DNA of 38,509 nt from Rozella allomycis CSF55. Taxonomy: Eukaryota > Rozellomycota. The notes beneath the pieces were generated by a model that was not told where the DNA came from, made no database searches, and was given only the letters and a program-made list of their open reading frames with translations. The DNA lies in assembly GCA_000442015.1 (NCBI GenBank), contig KE560823.1:1-38509 (forward strand), read 5' to 3'. A program made the position numbers and the translations under genes. Below, one piece after another: positions 10,989 through 22,956 of the stretch. The first letter of the stretch is position 1. The number at the start of each line of letters is the position of its first letter.

Positions 10989-13005
10989 TTAGGTGTACAA
11001 AGAAATCAAGAATTCCACATCAGGCGAAATAATATTGGCAGGAATGTCAAAACCTTGGACTGTGGCTACTATTTTCTTTTCGGATATTGTTATTAAACTT
11101 CTCTCCTCAACAAATGATACTTTCTTGGTTAAAAGATTTTCAATATTGTTTTGATCTCGAATTTTTAACCATGTTGAAGCGCCCAATTTTCTCAGAGTAC
11201 GTAAATTCACTTCGGTAAACTTAAACTTTTCCAAATTGAAGCATTGCACCTGTTATGATAATAGTATTTTCGTACCATGTTCCCTGATTTATTCAAACAA
11301 ATTATTGATAGGTTTTCAGCAATGTGACGGCTAAATATGTTCCAAAAAGTTCTCCACTCTTCTAATTGATGACTGCATGATCTTAATTCGATTTTTGAGT
11401 TCTTTAACTGATGTCTGAAATCCACTATTACAATTACATTCATGAACTTACTTAGATGAAAAAAGAATGAAAGGTATTCTTCATCTTGGGCATCAAATCG
11501 GTCAAATGGCGAATTTTTGTTTAAAAATTCCAAAACAAAGGAAATTTTGCTTGAAAATGAAAGAGGATAGACTAATGTTGATTTAGTAGCGTAATTGGTC
11601 TTTTTGTCATAGGCAGAATAGTATTGCAAATGTTTTGTTGCACTCAGGACGTTTATCAATTGTTTCTTTTGTACTGAAGCTGAAGGAATTCCTAGTTGCA
11701 AGCTACAAGAGTAAGCCAAAGGAGCGTTAGATTTTATTGGCACTAATTCATTCTTTGCGTAGTCAACTTCATGGACAACATACCTATCACATTTTAATAA
11801 TTTAGCCAAGGGTTCGGCAATATCACATAAAATCGCCTTATTTGAATTATCAGGATCTGCTTTGGTGGCATTCATTACAGTTTTCATTATTAGCCCAATA
11901 GTTCCTTTGGCGGTCTCCCTTTCCATATTCATAGTTTCAAGACTAATGAAAAAGGATATTATTGAGCCCAATGTAGATAATAACATTTCATCATTTTTAT
12001 CAAAATATGGTGAAACTCCAGGGACTTTGTTAATTGCTTCTAGAATTCCTACCAAGGCACCGTTTCTGGACTTTATTGGACAGGTCAAAACACAATTCGT
12101 GTCCTTTGGATACCTGTTTTTAATAGGCTCTATATAGTATTCCGTGGATTTAAATGCACATGTATTGTAGATAGTAGCACTTGACGCAACATCCTGTCCA
12201 TGGGCAATATCTTCTTCTCTCAAAACCTTGGAACTGTCTTGAATGAAACTTTCAAGTGTGCTATAGAATACATATATTTCTCCAGTTATATTATCCCTTT
12301 TATAGAGGGTCATATTCAGAATTTGTAGTAATGGCGAGGTTGTTTCGAATATCCCTTTACAGACCTGAAGAAGCCCTGTTTCAGTCGATAGTCGATTTAC
12401 AAGATTCAAAAGTGAATGAATAACTGTGCATTTTTGCTGAAGGAATGCTATGCAATCTCTTAAGTCATTTTCATTTGCATGTTCGTAATTGTTGAGAACA
12501 GACTTTAAGTTATAATTGTTATCTACAAGCTTGGAATAAAGATCTCCTGTAAATTCTATGTGATTAGACGCGTTATTTTTTGTTCCAAAGTTGGTATTGT
12601 TATTCCTATTAAAAAGTTAATCCCAGAAATACCTTTTTACAACAGAACCCATTTTCTCCCCAAACATCAAGTTTGGGACTTGATATGTATTTTGCTTAAT
12701 TGATTTACCCGCTTGAGTAGAAATATATACTGCGGTCTATACTACTTAAGGCTAAGAAATACCTGGGAGGTCTCTGATAGATGCATATTTAAAGAAGAAC
12801 AAATAAATTCCGTCTCTTTTACCGAGCATCGTTCAAGAATTCCCTTTAAGAATGTTATTCGGACTTTGTCTGGCATTTTTGAGAAGGAAGCCCATAAATC
12901 TTGGACATTGTGATGAGGGCTATTTCGGGGCTCAAGAAAACTCTCGGTATTCTTTTTTTCAATCTTAATGCAAAGAGGCCTTTGGGATACAATTTGATCG
13001 GCCAT
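10989..13005 (-). CDS. GAF-domain protein
   Basis: Exons 13005-12763, 12736-12633, 12605-11452, 11424-11276 and 11249-10989 give 636 residues. The introns are 26, 27, 27 and 26 nt. The centre contains at least one clear GAF segment (CVLTCPIKSRNGALVGILEA, then NDEMLLSTLGSIISFFIS) and a second GAF-like region (TLVYPLSFSSKISFVLEFLN, then FDAQDEEYLSFFFHL). Tandem GAF domains bind cyclic nucleotides or other small ligands in phosphodiesterases and cyclases. No HD phosphodiesterase or cyclase domain follows, so the output is unknown. The first 80 residues hold a conserved-looking LWASFSKMPDKVRITFLKG block that I cannot name. The intron 11451-11425 is 27 nt with no stop, so its splicing rests on its GTAAGT donor. 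Confidence 0.75.
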
Positions 13006-13047
13006 CGGTTACTGGTTAGTGGTTGTTAAGCAAATATACATTTTTTA

Positions 13048-13410
13048 TTAAAGAACTACGGGTGCCATCGACATTACCCGGACGTATCTCGTGTACCTTA
13101 ATTCACGAGTCACGGGACCAAAGACTCTAGTGAACAAAGGCTTGTAATCCTTGCCAAGCAAAACCGCAGCATTGTCACCGAAACGAACGTATGAGCCATT
13201 TTCTCTTCTGAATTCTTTACGAGTTCGAATCACAAGAGCTTTATGAACTTCCCCCGGTTTTATTTCTGCATTTGGATGAGTTTCTTTTACAGTAACAGTA
13301 ATTACATCCCCAATTCTGGCCACTTTCTTTTTTCTAGTTATTCCAATCAACATTAATTTTTTTGCGCCCGAATTATCTGAGCATATTAATCTTGACAATT
13401 TAATTAGCAT
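13048..13410 (-). CDS. Mitochondrial ribosomal protein uL14m
   Basis: A single exon of 120 residues, the usual L14 length. It shows the L14 signature: LICSDNSGAKKLMLIGI near the N-terminus, IGDVITVTVKE, then ALVIRTRKEFRRENGSYVRF, GDNAAVLL, and a basic tail ending VMSMAPVVL. The bacterial-type form and the presence of bS16m nearby indicate the mitochondrial rather than cytosolic ribosome. L14 sits at the subunit interface of the large subunit. It begins about 40 nt downstream of the GAF gene on the same strand and lacks introns. Confidence 0.95.
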   Translation of the reverse strand: MLIKLSRLICSDNSGAKKLMLIGITRKKKVARIGDVITVTVKETHPNAEIKPGEVHKALVIRTRKEFRRENGSYVRFGDNAAVLLGKDYKPLFTRVFGPVTRELRYTRYVRVMSMAPVVL

Positions 13411-13634
13411 TTTGGCGAGTTTGAAATTTCAAAGGAAAATTGCTTCTTTTGGAAACATTTCCTGCATGTATATATTTAAAAAAATACCTTCAAGTGGGTA
13501 ATGATTAGATGATACTATTAGTACTGTAAAAAAATAAAAATGTAGAAGTGTATCGAGGAACATTTATTTTATTGAACCTATTTCTTCCGCCAAGTAGATC
13601 CTCCTAATTGGTCCTATTCATCAATTATATAATA

Positions 13635-15185
13635 TTATACTCGTATAAGAATTTTATGCTTATTTTCAAGTGTTTTTCTAATGTTATCGCCTGTTTCATA
13701 GAGTTTTTCTTTTGTTGATCTATCCGTGCATGATTTGGCAATGTCTCTTATGTCATTCCTAAGATTTACATAATCTTCTACTAGACTATCGAATTCTTTG
13801 TATTTAACTTTTGAAAATGCTAGTCCTACACTCTCCAATTCTGTTATTAGAAGTGAAACACAATATTTTAGGGACGATGTTGTTATTTCTTCCGATTTGA
13901 CAATCTGTGTAAGGATTTTAATATGCGATTCAGCCAAGCTAAGCATCTTTGATGTATTGAAGTCGTCACAAAGTGCGTCGTTCATTTCCTGAACGATATT
14001 ATGCGTTCTGATAATTTAATGCGACTAGTTCCTTACTGCTGTTTAATGTCGGTTTTATCTGCAATCAAGTCACTTTTATAAAATTTTTCCGTTTCAATCA
14101 AATTCATTATCTGATTTTCCCAATGAACAGCTTTATCCATTTGTTCTTTATTAAATTGAAGCATCTTTTGATATTTACAGCTCATGAACATAATCCTTAA
14201 TTGATTAGATGTCATTTTAGTCAAAAATTCCTTTTTGGATCGACTAAATAAGTTTACGCGAACAGTGACAAAATTCCCCAAAGATTTGGACATTTTTTCG
14301 CCATTGATTAATAAATGGCCCGAGTGAAGAAATGTTTTGCACCATTCATCTTCATGATACATTTTGCATTGCGCTATTTCGTTCTCGTGATGTGGAAACT
14401 TTAAATCGCTTCCTCCCGTATGCAAATCAATCTTAGATCCAAAAATTAGGCTAAATTAATTATTCGAAGTATTTTACGATGAGAGAACAGAACATTCAAT
14501 ATGCCAACCTGGTCTACCATCACCCCAAGGTGAAGGCCAGCATTTCTCATCTTTTACTTTTAAAGATTTCCACAATGCAAAATCACTAGCGTTAATTTTA
14601 TCTTTGGCAGGGATTTTATCAAGGTACCGGTTACACTGGACGTTGAATACTCAGAATCGGAATCGGAATGAAAGACCCATGTGTTGTCTTGAAGATACTT
14701 TTTGCAATTAAAATACACATTCCCTAAACTTGTTGCATAGGCAACATTTTTATCAATTAATCCTTTAATAAAGCTTTGTATCCTCTCAATATTTTCAGTA
14801 ACACGGATGGTCACAGTGGGCTTAAGAATATTTAATGAATTCATATCTTCCATGAATCGTTTCTCATACTTATGAGCAAGTTCAGATGTCGATATTTCAG
14901 TTTCAGATGCACGTTTTATTATTTTATCATCAATGTCAGTCATATTCATAGCTTGAATAATTTGATATCCATTTTTTTCAAGAATACGACGAATTATATC
15001 AAATGTAATGTAATTTCTGGCATGCCCAATATGAGCATCATCGTACACCGTGGGGCCGCATTGATACCTTACATTTGTTGAATATAAAATCTCTACCAAG
15101 TCAAAATTCCAGGGACATTTGTTTTCAGTAGCTCCTTTTTCTTCGAGTAACTGTTGTACAGAAATATTGGTCTAAGCTTAGACAT
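13635..15185 (-). CDS. CARS: Cysteinyl-tRNA synthetase
   Basis: Exons 15185-15097, 15067-14628, 14601-14478, 14450-14037 and 14007-13635 give 479 residues. The introns are 29, 26, 27 and 29 nt. The class I Rossmann signature HIGH lies in [17 protein letters not shown]. Zinc ligands are the Cys of CGPTVYD, the Cys in WHIECS, and the histidines of FPHHENE. The loop [11 protein letters not shown] supplies KMSKS. It charges tRNA-Cys with cysteine. The short C-terminal helical region is near bacterial/mitochondrial size, and only a short basic N-terminus is present, so cytosolic, mitochondrial or dual location cannot be decided. Three junctions fall inside conserved motifs and restore them exactly. 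Confidence 0.95.
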
Positions 15186-15493
15186 TCTATCCAAGCCACG
15201 CGTAAAATATTGAATTATTCCTGTTTGGTTGAACGAACTCGTAAATTGAATTAAAAGCCCAATATTTGTTAATTAAAACTGTAAAATGCAAATACACGTC
15301 ATAATTTAATCCTCGAATTCATTTGATTATGTACCTAATGATGATGAAGTTAGGTACAAATTTCCAATTTAGAACAATAAAGATAAATCCTTTGCCTTAA
15401 TTACTATTTACTTTAACGTCTTTGATTTCCTTAGCATTGATCGCAAAGTGAAAAAGGAATCTTATTTTTAGTTTTACATTAAGCATGTGTGGT
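15186..15493. other. Intergenic region between two divergently spaced minus-strand genes
   Basis: About 308 AT-rich bases lie between the start of the synthetase gene and the end of the bS16m gene. I see no ORF, tRNA or repeat. It presumably holds the synthetase promoter and the bS16m 3' end. Confidence 0.6.
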
Positions 15494-16000
15494 TTATTTA
15501 GATACAATCTCCTTTATATCTTTCTCATTGGATAAGTTTGTAAAATCTGGCACTACTTTCTTTTCATGTTTAGCATGTGGGTATTTCATTTGCATGTCAT
15601 CTTGGCCGTATGAAACAGTTTCGTCATGAATATCCACATTACAGTGTCGTCCTCTGGGAATACTTGGCATAATATTAGCCTAATTCAAGCCTTATATCGT
15701 AATTACTTTTCCCAATAGCTTTCGTACAAGGCCCATGGGTTGTGCGCCATTTCCCAGCCAATACTTTATTCTAGTAAAATCAAGTAAAACGTATTTTCTT
15801 TTCTCAGAGTCTGGATATGGCTCATAAGACCCTAGCTCTTCTATAAATTTTCCATTTCTTTTAGCTTCTTTGGGAGCGACTACAATTCGATAGAACCTCG
15901 CCTTTGTGGAACCAAGTTGTTGCATTCTGATTCTTACATTCCCTTTGGGCAAATGGCGCTTAAAGAACAGAAAGTTATTTGGATGGGGTAATTTAACCAT
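15494..16000 (-). CDS. MRPS16: Mitochondrial ribosomal protein bS16m
   Basis: Exons 16000-15707 and 15679-15494 with a 27-nt intron give 159 residues. The S16 core is clear: VRIRMQQLGSTKARFYRIVV, KRNGKFIEELGSYEP and the helix with RIKYWLGNGAQP. The second exon completes the core helix (LLGKANIMPSIPRG) and adds a polar tail of about 50 residues. Without the intron the ORF would end early. It is a small-subunit assembly protein of the mitoribosome. Its ATG lies about 90 bp from the oppositely oriented AP-1 sigma start, so the two probably share a bidirectional promoter. Confidence 0.93.
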
Positions 16001-16089
16001 TAAGGAAATTGCGCAATTGATTTAATCATGTGAATAGAAAGTATTCTTTATTTACATTGCAGATTTTCGGTAATTTTGTTTACATCATC

Positions 16090-16655
16090 ATGGTAAATTA
16101 ACATTCTATTTGTTTTTTAGATTCAATTCATTATATTATTTAGCAGGCATGGAAAGGTTAGACTTAAACGGTGGTTTACTACGTATAGTGTCAAAGACAA
16201 ACAAAAACTAACTGTAGATGCGGTTAACACTATTCTCTCCAGAAAATCTGACATGTGCAACGTCTTGGAATGGAAAGAGCATAAACTGATTTACAAAAGA
16301 TATGCCAGTCTTTATTTTTGTGCTGGAGTATCTCAAGATGAGAATGAGCTAATCATTTTAGAAATGATACATAGATATGTAGAACTACTTGATGAATACT
16401 TTGGAAATGTAAGTGTTTATCATTAAGAAAAAGTAGGTTTGCGAATTGGATGTTGTGTTCAATTTTGAATGCGTAAAAAGTAAATTTCTGTTTGATTAGG
16501 CATACTATATTCTTGATGAGCTCTTTATTGGCGGTGAATTACAAGAATCAAGCAAAAGAGTTGTTAGTGCGACAATGAAGTTAGCTGATGAAACTGAAAA
16601 AGCCGATTTCTTAATGTCTACTATATCTGACACAAATTTATTATCATTCAAATAA
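16090..16655 (+). CDS. APS1: AP-1 clathrin adaptor complex sigma subunit
   Basis: Exons 16090-16092, 16121-16408, 16437-16472 and 16500-16655 give 160 residues, the normal sigma length. The introns are 28, 28 and 27 nt. The first coding exon is only the ATG, and exon 3 is 36 nt. The protein begins MIQFIILFSRHGKVRLKRW and carries EWKEHKLIYKRYASLYFC, ELIILEMIHRYVELLDEYFG and VCELDVVFNFECAYYILDEL. This longin-type fold is the small chain of the heterotetramer that sorts cargo between the trans-Golgi and endosomes. The sequence is closer to sigma-1 than sigma-2 by overall pattern. Confidence 0.95.
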
Positions 16656-16683
16656 ATTTCGTTTTCACTCTTACACGCTACTA

Positions 16684-17482
16684 TTAAAATTGAAGAAACT
16701 TTTCAAGGTTTTGGTGAACTGTCTCTATCACCTCCTTAAGATCCTTTTCTTTAACTTCTGCCACCAGCTCATATATATTGACAATAGCGTCATTAATTTT
16801 AGTGGGATCGTGTAAATCGGTTTCCAGCAATAACTGGTCCCATGGGCACTCCCTAATGAGATCCTTGGTCCATTTACATCTTTGATTAATAATTTCGGAG
16901 AATGAAAAATATATCCTCTTTGCTTGTTTTAGTTTCAGTAATTGCTTCATAGAATCGGGTGACCCGCCAAACGAGTGCAACATAATGGATGGAGGCCATT
17001 TTTCTTGCATTGAAAAAAATTCATGCAGTTTTCCATGTTGACGAACACAATGAACTGAAATTGGCCTTTGTAATTCAACTGCCATTTGAAATTGTTTCTC
17101 AAAACATTGCCACTATGTGAAGAAAAGCTAAAGTATATACTTGGAATTCTTTGTCAACAGTATTTGTTCCTGGTGTTGTCGAGCATTTGTCAATCCCGAT
17201 TTCACCTATCAAGGCTTTTGGGTTTATCAACAGCAATCTTCTTAACTCGTCAACCCATTCGAATGAATTTAACTCTTGCTTTACTTTATATGATAACCAA
17301 GGGTGCAATCCTAGACATGGAATTACTGAAGATTTGGCTTCATGCAGCTTCAGAACACTTTGCCATTGATTTGGCTCTGAAGACATCACGAGTATTTTAT
17401 CGAGATTTATTGCTCCTAAAAGTGAGAAAACGTCGGGATGATCTATGATATGTGAATGGCAATCTACAAGTTTAGAGAGCAT
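16684..17482 (-). CDS. TatD-family metal-dependent hydrolase
   Basis: Exons 17482-17141 and 17112-16684 with a 28-nt intron give 256 residues. Metal ligands appear in the expected order: DCHSH at the start, GLHPW, IGEIGIDK, ISVHCV and LLLETDLH. TatD enzymes are TIM-barrel metallohydrolases with 3'-5' exonuclease or related deoxyribonuclease activity, linked to DNA repair and apoptosis-like DNA degradation. The intron falls between FQ and WQCFEKQF, restoring the helix after the third strand. It is fungal Cut9-interacting Scn1-like in size. Specific substrate is unknown. Confidence 0.92.
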
Positions 17483-17658
17483 TTTCGAAATTTCAGAGCT
17501 GATCTACAAAGTTTGATTGTGATATGACATCACACCAGATGAAGCTATCATCTCAAAGTATTTGCAAGAATTAATAGTCTATAAAAGTGAAATGGGCCAT
17601 TTATTTCAAAAGTGAATTCATATACAAAGATGACTCTGAGTACTTAGGGCGTACCGGT

Positions 17659-18220
17659 TTAATAATTGATTCTCTTTTCGGACTTCATTGTCTATAATTT
17701 GAACGTAGCAAAAGCGTTACTAAATCTAGGTAATCTTGGGACAATTGTCTTTTGAGAGGATAAGAATCTAGTTTATTTTCATCGTATTTTGGATCCATTT
17801 CTTTTTCCAACATACCTTAGTTTTAATGCAAGCTGTAAAGTATACTTCGTATGCCAAACTCCGCCATTGAAGTAATTTCAGCTCTAGACAATTGGTCATC
17901 TAATAAATCTGATATACGATACCTAAAAAAGTCATAAATTCGGTCATCTCTAAAACTCATCAAACTACTTTTTACGACTGAATGGCTTTTATAAATGTAT
18001 TTTTTAATTTGTCCATTTGTTCTTCATAATTTGAAGCATTATAGTTAGGTTTCCCCAGTTTCTCGAAAACTCTTTTTATTCTGTACTCTATATCCTCAAT
18101 TAAATGTTTTTCATCCTTGTTAGATATCTTTGAATTGATTGATTTGCGGGCATTTAATCTAAACTGGGAATATTTTTCTAAGCTTTCTATTTCTTTAATA
18201 GCATCTCTTGAATTTTTCAT
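17659..18220 (-). CDS. Conserved-looking small protein of unknown function
   Basis: Exons 18220-17976, 17949-17846, 17815-17721 and 17691-17659 join in frame to 158 residues. The introns are 26, 30 and 29 nt. I do not recognise the family. The sequence is charged and mostly helical: an N-terminal basic/acidic half (KEIESLEKYSQFRLNARKS), then DDRIYDFFRYRISDLLDDQL and SRAEITSMAEFGIRS, and a polar tail. No signal peptide, membrane helix or catalytic motif is visible. The exon chain is supported only by frame continuity and intron size, not by homology. It reads towards the TatD gene. Confidence 0.5.
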
Positions 18221-18282
18221 TCTCTAAATTTCCAACCTTTGGCATGGGCTGTCAATTAGGTAAGTAGGTACTTGACAACCTG

Positions 18283-19623
18283 ATGCCGATCGATGAATCT
18301 AGTGGAAACGATAGTTCCAACGAGAAATTATCTGCTTCAGAAACTGATTTACGCAAGTTGTCGTTAACAAATGACGAAAGGCCTGTCCGCATCCAGAACT
18401 CTCTTCCGTCTGTTGGGTCGAGTTCGGGTAGCAAAAGGTCTACGGCATCTCCGTGGTCAACATTGCAGTAAAATAAAGTATGTTCAATAACTAGAAATTT
18501 TCGATCTAATGTTCAAGCAGAGCAGGAAGAAGCTTCTTTCCCATACGACCATCAAAGTTTAGCGGTTTTGCCAGAGCAAATGCAATTAAACTCTTATCAG
18601 AATAATGTTAATCATGGTACAAATTATCAGAAAGTGGCTATTTTTTGGGATCTTGAAAACTGCCCTCCGCCAACTGGGATGCCGGGTTACGTGGTAGTGG
18701 AAAACATCAGAAAAGCAGTTCATCACTTTGGCAATATATGTCTCTTTAAAGTAAAGGTTGAAATTGATTTCGATAGGCTTATCTGGAAATATCTGAGCGG
18801 GAACATAAAAAGAGCTTAAGAAGCGAATTGCAGAGTTCAGGGGTGAGTTTGACTGATTGCCCTCATAATGGGCAAAAAGATTCAGGTAATTATAGTTGAA
18901 GCTAGTCTTATAGCCGACAAAATGATTTTGGTGGACATGCTTTCTTTCGCACTAGATAATCCACCACCAGCTACTATCGTACTCATATCAGGCGACAAGG
19001 ATTTTGTTTATGGATTGGCAACTTTAAGGAATAGAAAGTAATCAAATTGAAACATATGCAATAAAGATATTCAGTAGTATTGATAGTTCCAAACAAGGGC
19101 GCGCCAATAATATTAAGAACTCAAGCTAGTACTATTTTGGAATGGAGATATGACGTTCTAAAATTTGATGCGTGGAAAGACACTATAATGCTTATGCAGA
19201 ATATGAAAATGCAAAAGAACAATGTCCCAACTAAAGACCTGGAGCCCGATATGGGCGATGAAAACAAAGAGGAATCTGATCAATTTTCTGATTTCCAAAG
19301 CCCGAAAGCTCCAGGGTTTTTTGATGTTCTTGTTGAGGTTTTGCAACAATTTGAACAAACGGGAGAGAAGAAACCCCTTCGAAGCAAAGTTGGCAACATT
19401 CTAATGTTAAGGAATCCACTCTTGTATCAACGATCAGGTGTATCTTCATTTAAAGGTACTATTTAAATAAACTTTAAACCTAGACTACGTTGAATTGGCA
19501 TTGCAGGAAGGAATAGTTGAAATTGGCGGTGAAAGAGCGAGTGCGTGGATAATGCTTCGTAGAAAGAAAACATCAAACGATTCAATTCAAAGCAACCAAA
19601 GCGGAAGCGCTCAAAGAAGTTAA
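18283..19623 (+). CDS. NYN-domain (MARF1/limkain-like) RNase-family protein
   Basis: Exons 18283-18467, 18495-18750, 18777-18885, 18914-19037, 19067-19455 and 19484-19623 give 400 residues. The introns are 27, 26, 28, 29 and 28 nt. After a Ser-rich leader of about 125 residues comes a NYN/PIN-like nuclease domain. It shows VAIFWDLENCPPP, then ADKMILVDML, then LISGDKDFVYGLATLR and VVLIVPNKGAP. The aspartates of WDLEN, ILVDM and SGDKDF are the expected metal-binding set, so RNA cleavage is likely. The C-terminal part is charged, and its end (ELALQEGIVEIGGERASAW) looks like a small winged-helix or OST-HTH-type segment. Confidence 0.88.
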
Positions 19624-19631
19624 TAAATCAT

Positions 19632-20744
19632 TTAGTCAATTTTATAGTTTGGTATTCTAATACACAGTTCTCCATCTTCATCAATTAATGCGTCCACATT
19701 GTATTTCTTTGCTTTGGACTTTAAGTCGCATTCTTCGGATTCGCAATCAGAAAAATCATCCTCCAAATGAGGTGGCCAGTTGGAATCGCCGTTGTTTGTT
19801 TCAAATGAATACCCATCACCCTTTGGGCTTCCAGTAAAGATCCATTCCATGACACTTTCACCCATCACAGAAAAAATATTCTTTTTCCAACCCAGATCAA
19901 AAGGATACTTGGGCTTATATCATCAGTATTTTAGCAACATACCTCTTTTAAATACTTTACCTTGCATGCCGCTCTTACCGAATTCTCTTCCAATTTTTCT
20001 ATATTCGTTTTATTTGAAAGCACAATAGACAACTTTCAGTTTGTCACTTTAATTGCAGTTTACTTGAACTCCGAATAGAATTGAAACAGCAATAAACACA
20101 AAAAATGAAACAAAAGCGGTTATTCCCAAAATCAAAAATTCGAGTGCTGTATTTAATGCCTTTAAATTGTCGATTGGATTTTTTATTACCGTCCCATTAA
20201 AAAACATCCACTCTGATTTAATTTGAAACATTCGATATCCACACATCGCCATACAAAATAAACAGCAAAAGCATGTATGAAACAAAAATCGTATAAATTG
20301 AGCATGATTTCTATGCCCAACACATTGACCAATCCAGGGACCTCTTTTCAACAATATCAACTGTTTTACAATGATGATCCATCTTGAGCACACATCTATA
20401 TTAAACTTTATGAAAAATTACTTTTTGCATTCTCTGCAATGATGAGCTCGAACAGGCCTTTCGATCAGGCAACTTTTACACATTCCCGGCCTTTTAATAC
20501 AGTCGTTATTCATTTCTTTTTCATTCACAAAACCCGGACTTTTTCTACAAGTTTTGATATATGTATATATTAAATGAAGAAGTGCCAAATGATAACAGTA
20601 GTAGGCCAATTTTGTAGCAATTGAATTTGTTTGCTTCTGCCATTCATGAAAGGAATATATTGTCGGAACAAGATAACAAAATAGAATAGTGCCAAATGCG
20701 ACAGTAATGTACAATCCTTTGACTATCTTTTTGAGAAAATCCAT
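19632..20744 (-). CDS. DHHC palmitoyltransferase
   Basis: Exons 20744-20422, 20395-20370, 20341-20064, 20032-19943 and 19913-19632 give 332 residues. The introns are 26, 28, 31 and 29 nt. Two transmembrane helices precede the cysteine-rich domain and two follow it. The DHHC-CRD reads CKSCLIERPVRAHHCRECKK, then [20 protein letters not shown]. The catalytic cysteine of DHHC is split by a phase-1 intron. After the last helix comes the family motif YPFDLGWKKN, then an acidic tail. It S-acylates membrane proteins, probably at the Golgi or plasma membrane. Exon 2 is only 26 nt. Confidence 0.93.
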
Positions 20745-20813
20745 TTCGAAATTACAGTATTCGGCTGCATGGTCATATGATAATTAAATCTACATCAAAA
20801 AATGATTATTTTA

Positions 20814-22956
20814 TTAACAGCTAAATATTAAGAGCTTTTTTAACAATACAGAAACTGTTAAGCATAGTTCAGAATTCCTCTTGTCAAGCAAGTCCTGGAC
20901 GCTAGGATTCAAGGATAAAAGACATTTCAGTACATTAGAATGGGGCTATTTGAATATATCAAGATTATTACAATCGCGTTGTCTGCAATCTTAATTTCAT
21001 TATTCTCAACATTGTCTGGGTTTTCAATTTCAAAAGCAGTTTGATAAAACAAATCACCGACAGGATAAAACTTGTCAAAAGATATCAACCTTGTAGTATT
21101 CTAATGATGGTGCAAGTTTTTTGTTACGTCTGGTAATACTGCCAAAAATATGCAGCGGGTGGGACTTGTTAATCTATTCCATGAACTGAACTGAAAGTTA
21201 ATTGAAGTGCAGCACATGCTAATTCCATCAATTACACTATTTTCGCTTTCAGGAGACTTTATTATTTAAAATTGTTTACATTACTTTTCTCTTTATTCTC
21301 TCTGGATCAATGTTATTCACGGACTTTGGAGCCATATAGTTATAACCATAATAAGAGAGCATCTTATGAGAGAGAAATCTACATTTTACGTAAAGTAACT
21401 CTGAAGGTGTGTATTTGACGTTCTCATTTAATTCGCCGTTTGAAGATGGAAAGTTCAATCGGCAGAATTCTGGGAAAATTGATACTTCTAGTTGTGTTTG
21501 GAGCCCTTTTAGTGACAATAGCACGGAATCATTTCCTTGGCTGCTAAGCGTCCATGACTGAAGAGGAAACTCTGGATGATTCTCCTTTATTCGACACTAT
21601 TTTTTCAAATTACGTGAGTGACAATAGTTGGTTTGAAATTTGTTGTTTTAAATGTTATCGTGCTCCCTTCAACGTGAATGTCAGAGAACCCATCGGACCT
21701 CCACTTTCGATCATCAAAATCCCAATACAACAATTTAAGACTATCGTGATGGATGAATGTACCAGTCTTCGTGGTATATTTAACTTCAGCTTGCCAAATA
21801 CTTTGAGAATTTTCATTCACGGTTTCATTGTCAGATTCATTAATGTCAACAGACTGTTGTGTAGAAAATGGATATTTCATTCTCTTGTTATCAAAGTTTT
21901 GCAAATCTAAAATCATTCAATTCACTCATTACAAGTTCTTATAGTCCATCCATTTCCATTTCTTGGTTGATCTGGCATTTCAAAAAGATCGAGATAGAGA
22001 ACACCTCCAACGATAGTTTTATTGCCATCCACTACTCTATCATCATGTTCAAAATAGTCAACAGCAGTTATATTTTCATCCAAACGACATATCATTGCTG
22101 TACTCGATAACGCAACAGGTTTAGGCATATCAAAGGTAAGGCGACCATCGAACAACGTAAAGTTTTTAAATCTTGGGTTCTTTGTATAGTTGGCCCACAA
22201 ACCAAAATGATGGTCATGACACGACTTTGTAATTATCAAGTTTTCACTATTTTCTCTAGGAAAAGTATCCAAAAATTGCAACAAATCTAGCGCATAGTCA
22301 TTCCACTTTTCATTTATAGCCGCTTTCATTATTGCCAACAGTTCTTTAGCCAGAGTACAATTATGCTCATTGTTCTCGTCAATCGCCTTTATTTTGAACA
22401 TGTGAAGCTCCTTGCAAAACTATTTCATCAAAAGTAATTTAGTACTGCTTCACCCTCTGCCAATAATGGCTCCAGTTTAGAAGTACCGTGATCACTCGAT
22501 ACAACATTTTCTTCCGTCCATGTGGCAATGTATGTGTTAACATCGCCGGCATTGTTCGGTTCTGGTACTCTACTGCACTGCATGAATTTGGTCCACGATA
22601 ATTTTTCCATGCGCTCATTTTTTAGGTTTTTAATAACTTGATCTTGGGATTCTCTAATTTTGATGGTCTCAATTTCCTCATTTTCCATGTTCGATCTATT
22701 CTTAATGCATGTTATCACATAATTGTACTTGATCAAACCGTTTGACAAGCAATTCTTTCTCTTTTCTTATTTTTTCCTCTTTCTCTTTTCTCAATTGTTC
22801 CAACCTTGCCAATTCTGTCACAACTTTCGTTAAGTGTTACCCTGCTCTTGTAATAATCTTTGTTCTTCCTCAATTTTTTCTTTGTGATTAGAAATAATGG
22901 TTGTTACCTCTTTCCAAATCCTTTTTTGACTTTTTTGACTTTTTAGCGGACGGCAT
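20814..22956 (-). CDS. DNAI7: Axonemal dynein-associated protein DNAI7/CASC1 (IC97)
   Basis: Eleven exons: 22956-22908, 22879-22841, 22814-22729, 22700-22446, 22419-21933, 21906-21614, 21584-21390, 21362-21285, 21256-21128, 21100-20972 and 20945-20814, together 623 residues. A Lys-rich start (SAKKSKKSKKD) leads to a charged coiled coil and then the CASC1 N-region (LSWTKFMQCSRVPEP, VNTYIATWTEEN). The CASC1 core follows: FGLWANYTKNPRFKNF, DMPKPVALSSTAM, IVGGVLYLDLFEMPDQP, GWTIRT. DNAI7 links inner-arm dynein I1 to the axoneme in motile cilia, so the organism should make a motile flagellum. Exons 9-11 match the family only loosely, and their junctions rest on frame. Intron 21389-21363 is 27 nt and stop-free; splicing it restores TPSELLYMLSYYGYNY. 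Confidence 0.85.

Noticed and set aside
11862-12137. Plus-strand 91-residue ORF with hydrophobic stretches
   Set aside because: Shadow of the GAF-domain gene on the opposite strand.
20940-21044. 34-residue plus-strand hydrophobic ORF
   Set aside because: It is antisense to the last exons and introns of DNAI7, which have frame-consistent junctions.
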